In this document: positions 41,302-50,798 of the stretch, one piece after another | Numbering within the stretch: position 1 is the stretch's first letter | How the letters are laid out: every line of letters starts with the position of its first letter | NCBI RefSeq assembly: GCF_013409255.1 | Contig: NZ_JACCAS010000002.1 | Coordinates: 992,001-1,056,000 of the forward strand | Reading direction: 5' to 3' | DNA: 64,000 bases | Origin: Paraburkholderia bryophila | GTDB lineage: Bacteria; Pseudomonadota; Gammaproteobacteria; Burkholderiales; Burkholderiaceae | Made by a program: the position numbers and the translations under genes | Notes under the pieces: model-generated | Seen by the model: only the letters and a program-made list of their open reading frames with translations | Database searches by the model: none | Told to the model about the DNA's origin: nothing

Positions 41302-42717
41302 ATGAAACGCTTTGAATTACTGGCCAACACCATGGCCGACGAAATCCGCTCGGGCAGCCGGCCGGTCGGCTCGCGCATGCCATCCGTGCGGCAACTCACC
41401 ACGCAGCACGGCGTCAGCCAGTCGACCGTGTTTCGTGCGTATTACCAGTTGGAAGAGTGGGGGCTGATTCGCGCCCGTGAGCGTTCGGGCTACTACGTCG
41501 CGCCAGGCGCGGCGCTCAAGCAGGAAGCGGCGCCCCGAGCGCCGCTCGCGGTGGAGTCGGCCAAGGTCGAAATCAGCGACCTCGTTTTTTCCGTGCTCGA
41601 AGCCGCGAGGCATATCGACGTGGTGCCGCTCGGTTCGGCCTTCCCGTCTCCGCAACTATTTCCGCTGCAGCGGCTTGCCAAGTCGCTTGGACATTCGAGC
41701 CGCCTGATCAGTCCTTGGAGTACGGTGGTCGATCTGCCGCCCGGCAATGAAGCGCTGCGCCGTCAGATTTCGCTGCGCTATCTGGGCATGGGCATTGCCC
41801 AACCCATGGACGAACTGGTCGTCACCAACGGCGCGCTGGAAGCGCTCAATCTGTGCCTGATGGCTGTCACGCGTCCCGGCGATGTTGTCGCTATCGAATC
41901 GCCGGGGTTCTACGCGGCCCTGCAAGCCATCGAACGGCTCGATCTGCGCGCGGTGGAGATTCCCGTCGACCCGGAATCCGGCGTCGATTTACAGGCGTTG
42001 CAGGAGGCTTTCGAGCGGCATCCGATCAAGGCATGCTGGTTCATGACCAGCTTTCAGAATCCGACCGGCGCAGGCATGCCGCAAGATCGGAAGCAAGCGC
42101 TGGTCGACCTGCTGGCCGAGCACGACGTGCCGCTGATCGAAGATGACGTGTACGGCGAGCTGCATCACGCGGCGACCCACCCTCTGCCGGCGAAGGCCTT
42201 CGACACGAAGGGCCTGGTGATGCACTGCAGTTCCTTTTCGAAGACGCTCGCGCCGGGCTACCGCATTGGTTGGGTAGCCGCCGGGCGATTCGCGCAGAAG
42301 GTGCAGCGGCTGAAGTTGATGACCACGCTATCGGCCAGCATTCCCGCTCAGGCGGCGATTGCGGATTACCTTCAGCATGGCGGATACGACAAGCATCTGC
42401 GCAAACTGCGCGGTGCGTTCCGCACTCAGTTGGCCGCGATGGATGCCGCGCTGCGCCGCTACCTGCCCGACGGCACGCATTGGACCTTGCCGTCCGGCGG
42501 CTATTTCTTGTGGCTTCAGTTGCCACCGCAGGTCGATGCGATGCAACTGCACCGTCTCGCGATAGAAAGCGGTATCGGCATTGCGCCCGGGCCCATATTC
42601 TCCGCGCGACACGAATTCAGGCACCACGTGCGGCTGAATTTCGGACATCCGTGGAGTGACGGTATGGAAAGCGCGGTCAAAACGCTGGGCTCGCTGATTG
42701 GGCAGGCGAGTTCATAA
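41302..42717 (+). CDS. MocR-type GntR/aminotransferase regulator
   Basis: 471 residues: an N-terminal GntR winged helix (residues ~1-75; GSRMPSVRQLTTQHGVSQSTVFRAY has the classic pattern) joined to an aminotransferase class I fold. The PLP-binding Lys is in SSFSKTLAPGYR near residue 314. Further PLP-fold signs are TNGALEALNLC and FQNPTG. Proteins of this family use PLP as effector and control genes for amino acid, vitamin B6 or transport functions. The target is not evident: the neighbours are a TetR-type gene on the same strand 58 bp upstream and a convergent DUF2970 gene. Its own regulator domain starts at ATG 41302. Confidence 0.93.
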   Translation: MKRFELLANTMADEIRSGSRPVGSRMPSVRQLTTQHGVSQSTVFRAYYQLEEWGLIRARERSGYYVAPGAALKQEAAPRAPLAVESAKVEISDLVFSVLEAARHIDVVPLGSAFPSPQLFPLQRLAKSLGHSSRLISPWSTVVDLPPGNEALRRQISLRYLGMGIAQPMDELVVTNGALEALNLCLMAVTRPGDVVAIESPGFYAALQAIERLDLRAVEIPVDPESGVDLQALQEAFERHPIKACWFMTSFQNPTGAGMPQDRKQALVDLLAEHDVPLIEDDVYGELHHAATHPLPAKAFDTKGLVMHCSSFSKTLAPGYRIGWVAAGRFAQKVQRLKLMTTLSASIPAQAAIADYLQHGGYDKHLRKLRGAFRTQLAAMDAALRRYLPDGTHWTLPSGGYFLWLQLPPQVDAMQLHRLAIESGIGIAPGPIFSARHEFRHHVRLNFGHPWSDGMESAVKTLGSLIGQASS

Positions 42718-42726
42718 ACCACGCCC

Positions 42727-42915
42727 TCAATGCGCGACGTTGATCGCCAGCTTCACCAAACCGAACAACGTCGCCCCGAAACCGGCAGCGAGCGCAACGG
42801 CGACCACCGGCAACAGCGGCAGCTTGACGTCCGCAATGTCGGCCTGATGCGAGGCACTACGGCGAATGCCGAAAAAACTCCACAGCACGATTCGCGTCAT
42901 CTTCAACAGATTCAT
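42727..42915 (-). CDS. DUF2970 small membrane protein
   Basis: 62 residues matching DUF2970, a short protein common in beta-proteobacteria. The N-terminal pattern is MTRIVLWSFFGIRR, then an acidic linker and one hydrophobic segment (PVVAVALAAGFGATLFGLV). Function is unknown. It lies 9 bp from the convergent MocR-type gene and is transcribed alone. Confidence 0.88.
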   Translation of the reverse strand: MNLLKMTRIVLWSFFGIRRSASHQADIADVKLPLLPVVAVALAAGFGATLFGLVKLAINVAH

Positions 42916-43217
42916 GGCATCACCTTCTCAACGCAGGATAGTTCGCAGGATTGTTTTATCTCACGGGTAAGTCTGAGCCGGCCGGGCCGTGAAAAACAGC
43001 AGCAGTTGACGACAATTCCAGCGCAGCAGTCCACTCTCCCGCGCCCCGACAATCCTTCAGACGTGGCGACATCCGCAATCTGCTAGCGTGTTTTACGCGG
43101 CATCTGCTCCTGTTCAGCGAGCACCGTTGCCTCTATCGTTCGTTCGATCATTGCGCCATCCAACGAAAACGACGCTCAGCAAGCCTGCGCCCTGTGCGGC
43201 AGTCGACGCCCCGGACC
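42916..43217. other. Intergenic region before the sulfite reductase gene
   Basis: About 300 bp between the divergent DUF2970 and sulfite reductase genes. It should hold both promoters, but I see no strong promoter, palindrome or terminator. A CysB site would be expected if the reductase is sulfur-regulated; CysB sites are too degenerate to call by eye. Confidence 0.4.
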
Positions 43218-45008
43218 ATGTACCAATACACCCCGTTTGACCAATCATTCGTGCGCAGCCGCGCCGCGCAGTTTCGCAATCAACTCGAACGCTGGCAGGC
43301 CGGCAAGCTGAGCGAAGACGATTTTCGTCCGCTGCGCCTGCAGAACGGCTGGTATGTGCAGCGACATGCGCCGATGCTGCGCGTCGCCGTGCCGTATGGA
43401 GAACTGTCGAGTGCGCAACTGCGTATGCTCGCCCGGATCGCACGCGACTACGACGCGCCCGAGGCCGAGGTCTATCGCGTCGCCAGCGAAGCACAGCGCA
43501 AGCTCGGCACCGCTCGCCTGCCGACGCACTACGCGCATTTCACGACCCGCACCAACGTCCAGTTCAACTGGATTCCACTCGCCAAAGCCGCCGACGTGAT
43601 GGACCTGCTGGCGAGCGTCGACATGCACGGCATCCAGACCAGCGGCAATTGCATCCGCAACATTTCCTGCGACGAACGCGCGGGCGTCGCGCCTGACGAG
43701 ATCGCCGATCCGCGCCCGTTCGCCGAAATCATGCGGCAATGGACCACGCTTCATCCCGAGTTCGCGTTTCTGCCGCGCAAGTTCAAGATCGCGATCACCG
43801 GCGCGAGCGACGACCGCGCCGCGACCGATTGGCATGACGTCGGGCTTCGTCTGCTGCGCAACGAAACTGGCGAATTGGGATTTCGCGTCACCGTGGGCGG
43901 CGGCATGGGCCGCACGCCGATGATCGGCACGGTGCTGCGGGCGTTTCTGCCATGGCGGCAGATCATGAATTACATCGAGGCGGTGGTGCGCGTCTACAAC
44001 CAGTACGGACGTCGCGACAACAAATACAAGGCGCGCATCAAGATCCTGGTGAAGGCGGAAGGTCAGCGCTATATCGACGATGTCGACGAAGAATTCCGCC
44101 AGATCGTCGAGCACGACGGCGGTCCGCACACCATTCCGCAGGCCGAACTGGATCGCGTCAGCGCGTGTTTCGTGCCGCCGCATGGACCTGGCGCGGAGAC
44201 CGCCGTCGACCTCGAAGCAACCGCGACGCGGCAGGCCGCGGCCATCGCGACGCCGCAGTTCGGGCGCTGGCTCGAACGCAATGTCGCGGCGCATAAGCAC
44301 CCTTCCTTGCGCATCGTGACGCTGTCGTTCAAACGTCTGCTGCAGGCGCCCGGCGATGCATCGGCGGATCAACTCGACCGGCTCGCCGATCTGGTGGACC
44401 GTTTCTCCGCAGGCGAAGCGCGCGTTACTCATACGCAGAACGTCGTGCTGCCGTGGGTCCACGTCAACGACCTGTTGCCGCTCTGGCAAGCCGCCCACGA
44501 CGTGGGACTCGCCAGCGCCAACGTGAATCTGCTCACGGACATGATCGCCTGCCCCGGCGGCGATTTCTGCGCGCTCGCCAATGCCCGCTCCATTCCAGTC
44601 GCGCAAGCCATTACCGAGCGCTATCAGGATCTCGACGAACTCAACGACATCGGCGAAACCGATCTGCACATTAGCGGTTGCATCAATTCATGCGGCCACC
44701 ACCATAGCGGACATATCGGCATTCTCGGCGTCGATAAAGACGGCAAGGAGTGGTATCAGGTCACGTTAGGCGGCTCGGACGGCATGCACGCCAGCGGTCG
44801 GGCCCAACCGGGCAAGGTGATCGGCCCATCGTTCTCTGCGCTTGAAGTGCCCGACGTGATCGACGCGCTGCTCTCCGCGTACCTCGACCTGCGAGCGACG
44901 CGCGACGACAAGCACGAGTCGTTCATCGACACGGTGCGCCGCGCGGGGATCGAACCGTTCAGAGCGGCGGCGGATCGCGTCCGCTCGCACGCGGAGAACG
45001 CAGCATGA
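43218..45008 (+). CDS. Assimilatory nitrite/sulfite reductase, hemoprotein subunit (CysI-like)
   Basis: 596 residues. It binds siroheme and a 4Fe-4S cluster and makes the six-electron reduction of sulfite to sulfide. Two repeated ferredoxin-like/reductase halves are visible. The siroheme/cluster cysteines are in CPGGDFC (near residue 445) and CINSCGHHHSG (near 488). Substrate-pocket motifs such as TRTNVQFNW, SGNCIRNISCDE and GGGMGRTPMIG are also present. The MYQYTPFD start is the common one for the beta-proteobacterial form. It overlaps the DUF934 gene by 4 bp, the usual pair in Burkholderia. The other cys genes normally near it are not in this window, so it may be a second copy. Confidence 0.92.
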   Translation: MYQYTPFDQSFVRSRAAQFRNQLERWQAGKLSEDDFRPLRLQNGWYVQRHAPMLRVAVPYGELSSAQLRMLARIARDYDAPEAEVYRVASEAQRKLGTARLPTHYAHFTTRTNVQFNWIPLAKAADVMDLLASVDMHGIQTSGNCIRNISCDERAGVAPDEIADPRPFAEIMRQWTTLHPEFAFLPRKFKIAITGASDDRAATDWHDVGLRLLRNETGELGFRVTVGGGMGRTPMIGTVLRAFLPWRQIMNYIEAVVRVYNQYGRRDNKYKARIKILVKAEGQRYIDDVDEEFRQIVEHDGGPHTIPQAELDRVSACFVPPHGPGAETAVDLEATATRQAAAIATPQFGRWLERNVAAHKHPSLRIVTLSFKRLLQAPGDASADQLDRLADLVDRFSAGEARVTHTQNVVLPWVHVNDLLPLWQAAHDVGLASANVNLLTDMIACPGGDFCALANARSIPVAQAITERYQDLDELNDIGETDLHISGCINSCGHHHSGHIGILGVDKDGKEWYQVTLGGSDGMHASGRAQPGKVIGPSFSALEVPDVIDALLSAYLDLRATRDDKHESFIDTVRRAGIEPFRAAADRVRSHAENAA

Positions 45009-45400
45009 ACGACACCACGCGGATCAGGTTGCTGACGGTGCCGGAACACACGTCGGAGCTGGCACGGCACGTCGTTACGTTAGCGAACGACGAAGACCCT
45101 CACGACCGGAAGAGCGAAATCGCCGCAGCGGCACGCGTCGAATTGCATTTCCCCAATTTCACCGACGGACGTGCTTATAGCCAGGCGTATCTGCTGCGCC
45201 GCCGGCTCGGCTTCAAGGGCGATTTGCGCGCCACCGGCGACGTGCTCGTCGACCAGTTGATCCAGATGGAACGCACCGGGTTTTCCAGCGCGGTTCTGAA
45301 AGAGGGCATCGATCCCAGCGAGGCGCGGCATCAGCTCGATCGCTTCCCGGCGTTCTATCAGGGCGACGTGATTCAGGACGCGCCGTTCCGGCGAACCTGA
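45005..45400 (+). CDS. DUF934 protein, sulfite reductase partner
   Basis: 131 residues with the DUF934 core FPNFTDGRAYSQAYLLRRRLGFKGDLRATGD, cited here only by its ends. This small soluble family is found directly after CysI-like reductases in proteobacteria and is thought to assist sulfite reduction. Its start overlaps the reductase stop (ATGA), so expression is coupled. Catalytic role unknown. Confidence 0.9.
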   Translation: MNDTTRIRLLTVPEHTSELARHVVTLANDEDPHDRKSEIAAAARVELHFPNFTDGRAYSQAYLLRRRLGFKGDLRATGDVLVDQLIQMERTGFSSAVLKEGIDPSEARHQLDRFPAFYQGDVIQDAPFRRT

Positions 45401-45421
45401 GCGGCCTGCGCGAATCAGACC

Positions 45422-45802
45422 ATGTTGCGACATCCTGAAGCCTCACCCGACGCGCTTTTATCGATGTGCCCTTCCCGCTCGATCCTTTCCCGGATCGGTC
45501 AGAAGTGGACGATGCTGGCAATCGTCGCGTTGCGCGAGGAGCCGTTACGCTTCGGCGACATCCGCCGTCGAATTCACGGCGTTTCCGACAAGATGCTGAC
45601 CCAGACACTCCGGCAGATGGAACGGGACGGGCTCGTGCGACGCTATGCGTACGATCAACGGCAGCAGCGCGTGGAATACGGCTTGAGTCCGCTCGCCCAA
45701 AGCGTGCTGCCGATCGTGACCGAGTTGAAGCAATGGGCGGAGCGTTCAAGCGGACTCATCGAATCGAGCAATCAGGCATTCGACCGCAAAAGCGTGCCCT
45801 GA
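45422..45802 (+). CDS. HxlR-family transcriptional regulator
   Basis: 126 residues of the HxlR winged-helix family. It begins with the typical Cys-containing segment (LLSMCPSRSILSRIGQKWTMLAI), followed by RFGDIRRRIHGVSDKMLTQTLRQMERDGLV and the wing VEYGLSPLAQSV. The N-terminal Cys may be a redox or thiol sensor, as in several relatives. It lies 21 bp after the DUF934 gene and 162 bp before an ABC exporter gene on the same strand. These regulators usually control an adjacent oxidoreductase or transporter; the exporter and the flavin reductase at 47.9 kb are candidates. Confidence 0.9.
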   Translation: MLRHPEASPDALLSMCPSRSILSRIGQKWTMLAIVALREEPLRFGDIRRRIHGVSDKMLTQTLRQMERDGLVRRYAYDQRQQRVEYGLSPLAQSVLPIVTELKQWAERSSGLIESSNQAFDRKSVP

Positions 45803-45964
45803 AACACGGCATCCGAGCGTGCCGATACTTTCCAATCACTGACAACGCGAACCACTCGCCATCGAGGCACGCCGCTTGCGATGCATGCAAGCCGGACCTC
45901 TCGACTAACGCCTGCCACGCAGGTTTTCGTGACGCCCGACTCCCACGAACCCGGAGAACGCGAC

Positions 45965-47800
45965 ATGGACTTAGTCGATGATGGCGACACCAGCCGCGCC
46001 GGCCGCGTGCGCAGACGGCGACGTTCGCGCGTTTTATCCCGCTATGCGGGTCGCCCCATTCGTCTGATCTGGCGTTACGTGGCGCGACACAAATTCGCGC
46101 ACAGCGTTGTTCTACTCAGCGTAGTCGCGGCGGTAGGCTGCGCATTGGCATCGCAATACGGCATCCGTAATCTGATCGACGCGTTGGCGAGCGGTCGCGC
46201 TCATCCTCAAAACGTGGTGCGCGCGTTCGCCGTGCTGGTGGTGCTGATCCTCGCCGACAACCTTTTCTGGCGCGTCGCCGGCTGGATTTCCGCGCGCACG
46301 TTTGTCGCGGTGACCGGCGATATCCGCCGGGAAATGTTCGATTATCTGGCCGGCCACGCGCCGTCATTCTTCTCCGACAAACAACCCGGCGTTCTGTCGA
46401 GCCGCATCTCGGCCACGGCCAACGCGGTTTACGTGCTCGAAAACACGGTCGCGTGGACCGCGTTGCCGCCGAGCCTGACGGTCATTGGCGCCATCGCAAT
46501 GGTCGCGGCCGTCAGCGTTCCGATGAGCCTCACGCTGGTCGGCATTTCGGCGGTGCTCGCGTTCTGCCTGTTTCTGCTGGCGCGCAAGGGCACCGCCCGG
46601 CACGAGGCATTCGCGAAGCAGGCGGCGTCGGTCGATGGCGAACTCGTCGATGTGATCGGCAATATGGGGCTGGTTCGCGCGTTCTGCGCGGTGTTCCCGG
46701 AACGTAGGCGCTTCGACGGCCAGCTAGCTGCCGAGAACGATGCGCGCAAGCGCAGCCTGCTGTATCTGGAGAAGCTGCGGCTGTTGCACGCCGTCGCGAC
46801 CTCGATCCTCTCCGCCTGCGTGCTCGGGTGGACGGTGTGGCTGTGGAGCATCGACCAGGCCACCACCGGCGACGTCGTGCTGATCGGCTCGCTGGGCTTC
46901 TCGATCCTGCACGGCTCGCGCGACATCGCGGTCGCGTTCGTCGATCTGACCCAGCACGTCGCCCGCCTTGGCGAAGCGTCGGAAACGCTGCTGATCCCGC
47001 ATTCCATGCCCGAGCCCACCAAGGCCGCGCCGCTCGAAGTCCGCCGCGCCATGGTGGATTTCGAAAACGTGACGTTCGCTTATCCGGGCCGGCGGGCCGT
47101 GCTCAATTCGCTGAATCTGCACATCGAAGCGGGCGAGCGCGTCGGCCTGGTCGGTCCCTCCGGCGCGGGAAAATCCACCGTGCTTGCGCTGTTGCAGCAC
47201 TTCTACGAGCCGGGCTCGGGCACGGTGAGAATTTCAGGGCAGGACATTGCACACGTCACCGTGCAAAGTTTGCAGGCCGCGCTGTCGATCGTTCCGCAGG
47301 ACGTGACCTTGCTGCATCGCTCGTTGCTGGAGAACATCCGCTACGGTTGTCCCGATGCGAGCGAGGCCGACGTGCGCCGCGCGTGTCAGGACGCCCACTG
47401 CCTGGAATTCATCGCGGCGCTGCCGGAAGGACTGGAGACGATTTCCGGCGATCGCGGCGCCAAGCTGTCCGGTGGACAGCGCCAGCGTATTGCGATTGCT
47501 CGGGCGATCCTGAAGGACTCGCCGATTCTGCTGCTCGACGAAGCGACCTCGGCGCTCGACACGGCTTCTGAAATCGCGATTCAATCAGCGCTCGAACGGC
47601 TGATGAAAAACCGCACGGTGATCGCGATCGCTCACCGGCTGTCGACGCTGCAGAGCTTCGATCGGATCGTGGTGCTCAATCGCGGCCGCGTCGTTCAGCA
47701 AGGTTCGCCGGCTCAATTGGCGACCGTGCCGGGCATCTATCGCGACACGCTCGCGCGGCAGATCAAACGCACGCCGGCGCCGCGACCCGATCTGATGTAG
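45965..47800 (+). CDS. ABC exporter, fused permease and ATPase
   Basis: 611 residues: a six-span permease domain (residues ~35-320) and a nucleotide-binding domain. Walker A is GPSGAGKST near 398, the signature is LSGGQRQRIAIARA near 501, and Walker B is ILLLDEATSALD near 521. The arrangement is that of a homodimeric exporter of lipids, glycans or drugs. I use ATG 45965, preceded by GGAG about 8 bases away, and not an earlier in-frame Met at 45881 that has no ribosome site. The very basic N-terminus (RVRRRRRSRVLSR) suits the inside-positive rule. Cargo is unknown. Confidence 0.9.
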   Translation: MDLVDDGDTSRAGRVRRRRRSRVLSRYAGRPIRLIWRYVARHKFAHSVVLLSVVAAVGCALASQYGIRNLIDALASGRAHPQNVVRAFAVLVVLILADNLFWRVAGWISARTFVAVTGDIRREMFDYLAGHAPSFFSDKQPGVLSSRISATANAVYVLENTVAWTALPPSLTVIGAIAMVAAVSVPMSLTLVGISAVLAFCLFLLARKGTARHEAFAKQAASVDGELVDVIGNMGLVRAFCAVFPERRRFDGQLAAENDARKRSLLYLEKLRLLHAVATSILSACVLGWTVWLWSIDQATTGDVVLIGSLGFSILHGSRDIAVAFVDLTQHVARLGEASETLLIPHSMPEPTKAAPLEVRRAMVDFENVTFAYPGRRAVLNSLNLHIEAGERVGLVGPSGAGKSTVLALLQHFYEPGSGTVRISGQDIAHVTVQSLQAALSIVPQDVTLLHRSLLENIRYGCPDASEADVRRACQDAHCLEFIAALPEGLETISGDRGAKLSGGQRQRIAIARAILKDSPILLLDEATSALDTASEIAIQSALERLMKNRTVIAIAHRLSTLQSFDRIVVLNRGRVVQQGSPAQLATVPGIYRDTLARQIKRTPAPRPDLM

Positions 47801-47865
47801 GCGATGCTTGCCTGATCGAATGTTGCGGGCGCTTGCAATATAACGGGCAGCCGCAACCGCATTGA

Positions 47866-48459
47866 CTACGCGTTGACCGCCGGATCGACGACCGCCGACA
47901 TCGCCTCGCCGATCGCGTAGAACTGACCGCCGGCGATGTAATGCAGGCTGCGCAACGCGGGATCCGCACGCTCGAAATTCCAGTGACCGTTTTCGAAAAC
48001 ACGCGTATCGGCCCATGCGCCGACCACTTCGCCGATGAACAGGTCGTAGGTTTGCTGGATGTGCGGCTCCGGGATCACCTTGCAGGCGAGCCACGCGGAA
48101 CAGCCTGCGACGAACGGCAGATCGTAGCCGTCGATATCAAACAATTTCACCGCCGACCGCTGCAGCTTGTCGGGATCGCTCGCGAGGCTCACGGTGCCGA
48201 CGTCGTGCGTGAGTTGAAGCTGCGCCACGGTCGGCACCTGAATGACGAACGTGCCGGTCTGCTCGATCAGCGCGCGCGTGCGGGTCGCTTTGTCCAGCAC
48301 GACCGTCAGCTTGGGCGGCGAGAAATCGAGCGCGCACGACCACGCTGCGGCCATCACGTCGTCCACGCCGTCGTAACGGCCGGACACCAGCACCGTGGGA
48401 CCGTGGTTGAGGAGCCGGTAAGCCTTCTTCATGTCGACCGGTGCGATGTGACTGTCCAT
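47866..48459 (-). CDS. Flavin reductase-like protein
   Basis: 197 residues of the flavin reductase-like (FMN-binding split barrel) family: TVLVSGRYDGVDDVMAAAW and later FIGEVVGAW are typical. Such proteins supply reduced FMN to monooxygenases or bind flavin for other reductions. The start at 48459 has AAGGAA six bases upstream; an earlier Met lacks one. It is convergent with the ABC exporter gene and stands alone. Confidence 0.87.
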   Translation of the reverse strand: MDSHIAPVDMKKAYRLLNHGPTVLVSGRYDGVDDVMAAAWSCALDFSPPKLTVVLDKATRTRALIEQTGTFVIQVPTVAQLQLTHDVGTVSLASDPDKLQRSAVKLFDIDGYDLPFVAGCSAWLACKVIPEPHIQQTYDLFIGEVVGAWADTRVFENGHWNFERADPALRSLHYIAGGQFYAIGEAMSAVVDPAVNA

Positions 48460-48643
48460 GCGGATTCCTTCAGAGGCGACGTTGTTCACGTCTCATGTTG
48501 CAAACCAGACGAAGCTTATCTCAGACGCCCGCGCAGGGTGACGGGAACGCCCGCGGCGCGATTATTGGCGTTACGCGGTCCGGTCACGAGCAGTCGATTA
48601 TCATTAAGTCGATCACATCACGTGAAAAATCCGGTGGTTGGAT

Positions 48644-49270
48644 ATGACGAATACAGGCAAAGCATTGATCATTGGGCTGGTGCTAATCGACCTCGGCGTA
48701 GTCGGTTATCTGCTGGTTCCTAAAGGTGAACGAACGACCGCGGCCAGCGGCGCGACAGGCGGCACGGTGGCGACCAGTTCCGTCAGCGCGGCGGCGGTCG
48801 GGCCCCGTGCCAGCGACACGCACGTCGTGGCAGGCAGCGTGCTGCCTACCGTGCCGTCGTCCGCTCAAAGCAGCGGCGAGATCGCGGCGGTAGCGCCGCT
48901 GCCGCCGCCGCGCAAGCCGAACGCTCATGCAGTTAAACCGGTCACGATTGACGCATCGGGCGAGACGAAAACGGCTGCACCGCAGACGGTCGACGGCACG
49001 CACGGCGATCTCAATCGGCAAGGCTCGAACCCGGTCGCGGCGGCGATGACCGACGCACTCGTCAAGGAATCGGCGAAACCCGATCCGTCGTTGCCGATGC
49101 CGTCGTTGCCGATGCAATCAACGCCGCCGTCGGAACCGCCCGCCGCGCACGACGGGCAAACTCCGCGCGGGTCGAACCCCGTTGCCGCGGCCATGACACA
49201 GGAACTGGTGAAGCAATCGGCCCGCGTCGATTCGGCGTCGCAACCGCCGGCGCGATCCGGGACGCAGTGA
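48644..49270 (+). CDS. Single-span anchored protein with a duplicated GSNPVAAAMT motif
   Basis: 208 residues. A short N-terminus and one hydrophobic segment (residues ~7-27) anchor it, with the rest a Pro/Ala/Ser-rich, probably disordered region in the periplasm. Two copies of a ~20-residue unit are evident: GSNPVAAAMTDALVKESA and GSNPVAAAMTQELVKQSA, about 48 residues apart. I recognise no domain. The ATG at 48644 is chosen over an in-frame TTG six bases earlier. The upstream gene is divergent. It could be a cell-envelope linker or a peptidoglycan-associated protein; this is speculation. Confidence 0.7.
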   Translation: MTNTGKALIIGLVLIDLGVVGYLLVPKGERTTAASGATGGTVATSSVSAAAVGPRASDTHVVAGSVLPTVPSSAQSSGEIAAVAPLPPPRKPNAHAVKPVTIDASGETKTAAPQTVDGTHGDLNRQGSNPVAAAMTDALVKESAKPDPSLPMPSLPMQSTPPSEPPAAHDGQTPRGSNPVAAAMTQELVKQSARVDSASQPPARSGTQ

Positions 49271-49392
49271 CGGCGCGGGGTCGTCGATAGCGGCGGCGCG
49301 AACAAGCGCATTCCCGCATTCCTTACGAAGCGTTTTTCATCCCCTCGCGCACAAAGTCAACGAAACGCGTCACTACTGCGTCGTCGCCTTCA

Positions 49393-50601
49393 CTAAGCCG
49401 TGGTCGCGTATCCCAGCCGCTCAAAGGCCTTCACACGCGCCCGCTCGACACCCAGCACGATCGCGCCGAGCAGCACCGCGTCGGTGCCGGTCGCCGACAC
49501 GGCGAACTCGGGCACCGGAATCGGCAGCCACTGCGCGAGATGATCGCGGATCGCCGGCAACAGCAATGCGCCACTTCGGCCGACACCGCCGCCCAGCACC
49601 ACCAGCTTCGGATCGAGAATCGGAATGATCGAAGCCAGCCCCCACGAAAGCTGACGCGCTTCTTCCGCCACGCAGTCGAGCGCGCGCTGATCGCCGGCAT
49701 TCGCCGCGACGAACACCTCTTCGGCATTCGCCACCGTCAGGCCGCGCCGCTGCGCCTGCGCGACGATCCCTTTCGCCGCCGACGACGCTTCGAACATCGG
49801 CCGGTACACGCCATCCGATTTCGAGCCGACCACGGGCGCCGCGGGCAGCACCGCGATCTCGCCGGCAAAGCCGTGCGCGCCGCGATGCAAACGACCGTCG
49901 GCAATGATCCCGAGACCCACGCCCGTGCCGACCGACATGAACACGAAATTGTCGACGCCGCGCCCGAGTCCGTGCTGCTGCTCGCCGAGCGTCGCCAGAT
50001 TGATGTCGTTCTCGACGAACAGGTCCGCGTCGAGTGCGTCCCTGAGCGACGGAATCAGCCCCGGCCGCTCCAGATCCGGCAGGTTCGGCGCGAGACGCAG
50101 CCGGTCGTTATCGGCGTCCAGCACGCCCGGCGAACCGAACACGGTCGCGAGCACGGCGTCGCGCGAAACCTGCTGCTCGTCGAGCATCGCGTCGACGATC
50201 TCGACAATGCGCGCGACGAACCGCTCCACTTTCGCGGGCGTGCGCTTGTCGAGCCGCGCTACCACCGTGCCGGTCAGGTCAGCCACCGCGCCGCGAATCC
50301 ATTCCGCGCCGACGTCGATCGCGACCACGAAGCCCGCTCTGGCGTGCGGCGCGTAAAGACGCGGCGAACGCCCCGCGCTGCCGCCGCGCACACCCGTCTG
50401 CTCGACGAGACCCAGCCGTTCGAGATTGCTCAGCGCGGCCGTGACCGTCACTTTCGACAGCCCCGTACTCTCCGCGAGCTGCGGGCTGGAGGCGGGCGCC
50501 ATCGACAACAGATGCTGGTAAATCGCCCATTCGTTGCCCTGGCGTACAAACGCGGGGCCACGGGTGACGGTCGGCTGGCTGTGCTTTCTGTGCGCGTGCA
50601 T
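49393..50601 (-). CDS. ROK-family transcriptional repressor
   Basis: 402 residues: a MarR-like winged helix (LSMAPASSPQLAESTGLSKVTVTAAL, near residues 30-75) followed by a ROK sugar-kinase fold with VVAIDVG, ENDIN holding the catalytic-type Asp, and SVGTGVGLG. The usual ROK zinc motif CxCGxxGC is absent, as it is in the kinase nearby. I start it at ATG 50601 (MHAHRKHSQPT). It is divergent from a permease and a ROK kinase, and an imperfect inverted repeat lies between them. Repression of that sugar or amino-sugar uptake operon is the natural inference. Confidence 0.9.
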   Translation of the reverse strand: MHAHRKHSQPTVTRGPAFVRQGNEWAIYQHLLSMAPASSPQLAESTGLSKVTVTAALSNLERLGLVEQTGVRGGSAGRSPRLYAPHARAGFVVAIDVGAEWIRGAVADLTGTVVARLDKRTPAKVERFVARIVEIVDAMLDEQQVSRDAVLATVFGSPGVLDADNDRLRLAPNLPDLERPGLIPSLRDALDADLFVENDINLATLGEQQHGLGRGVDNFVFMSVGTGVGLGIIADGRLHRGAHGFAGEIAVLPAAPVVGSKSDGVYRPMFEASSAAKGIVAQAQRRGLTVANAEEVFVAANAGDQRALDCVAEEARQLSWGLASIIPILDPKLVVLGGGVGRSGALLLPAIRDHLAQWLPIPVPEFAVSATGTDAVLLGAIVLGVERARVKAFERLGYATTA

Positions 50602-50702
50602 GGGCTGTCTGGTTTCGGGATGGCCGATCCTATCAACGACTGTACGGCGGGGCAAGCCGCCGCCAATGCCGAGCCGGGGGAACATTTTTGGCTCGCTTGA
50701 AT

Positions 50703-50721
50703 TAGTAAAGAAAGTTTCCTA
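50703..50721. promoter_or_regulatory. Imperfect inverted repeat between the ROK repressor and permease genes
   Basis: TAGTAAA-GAAAG-TTTCCTA, 7-bp arms with one mismatch, in an AT-rich patch of the divergent promoter region. Its position about 100 bp from each start and its A/T-rich arms suit an operator for the ROK repressor. Confidence 0.4.
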
Positions 50722-50798
50722 TCATTCGGCAACACAAAAATGAGATGAATGCCGAAGCATCCGATCAACGACGCGGCGAGCGCCGCATGGAGATATCG

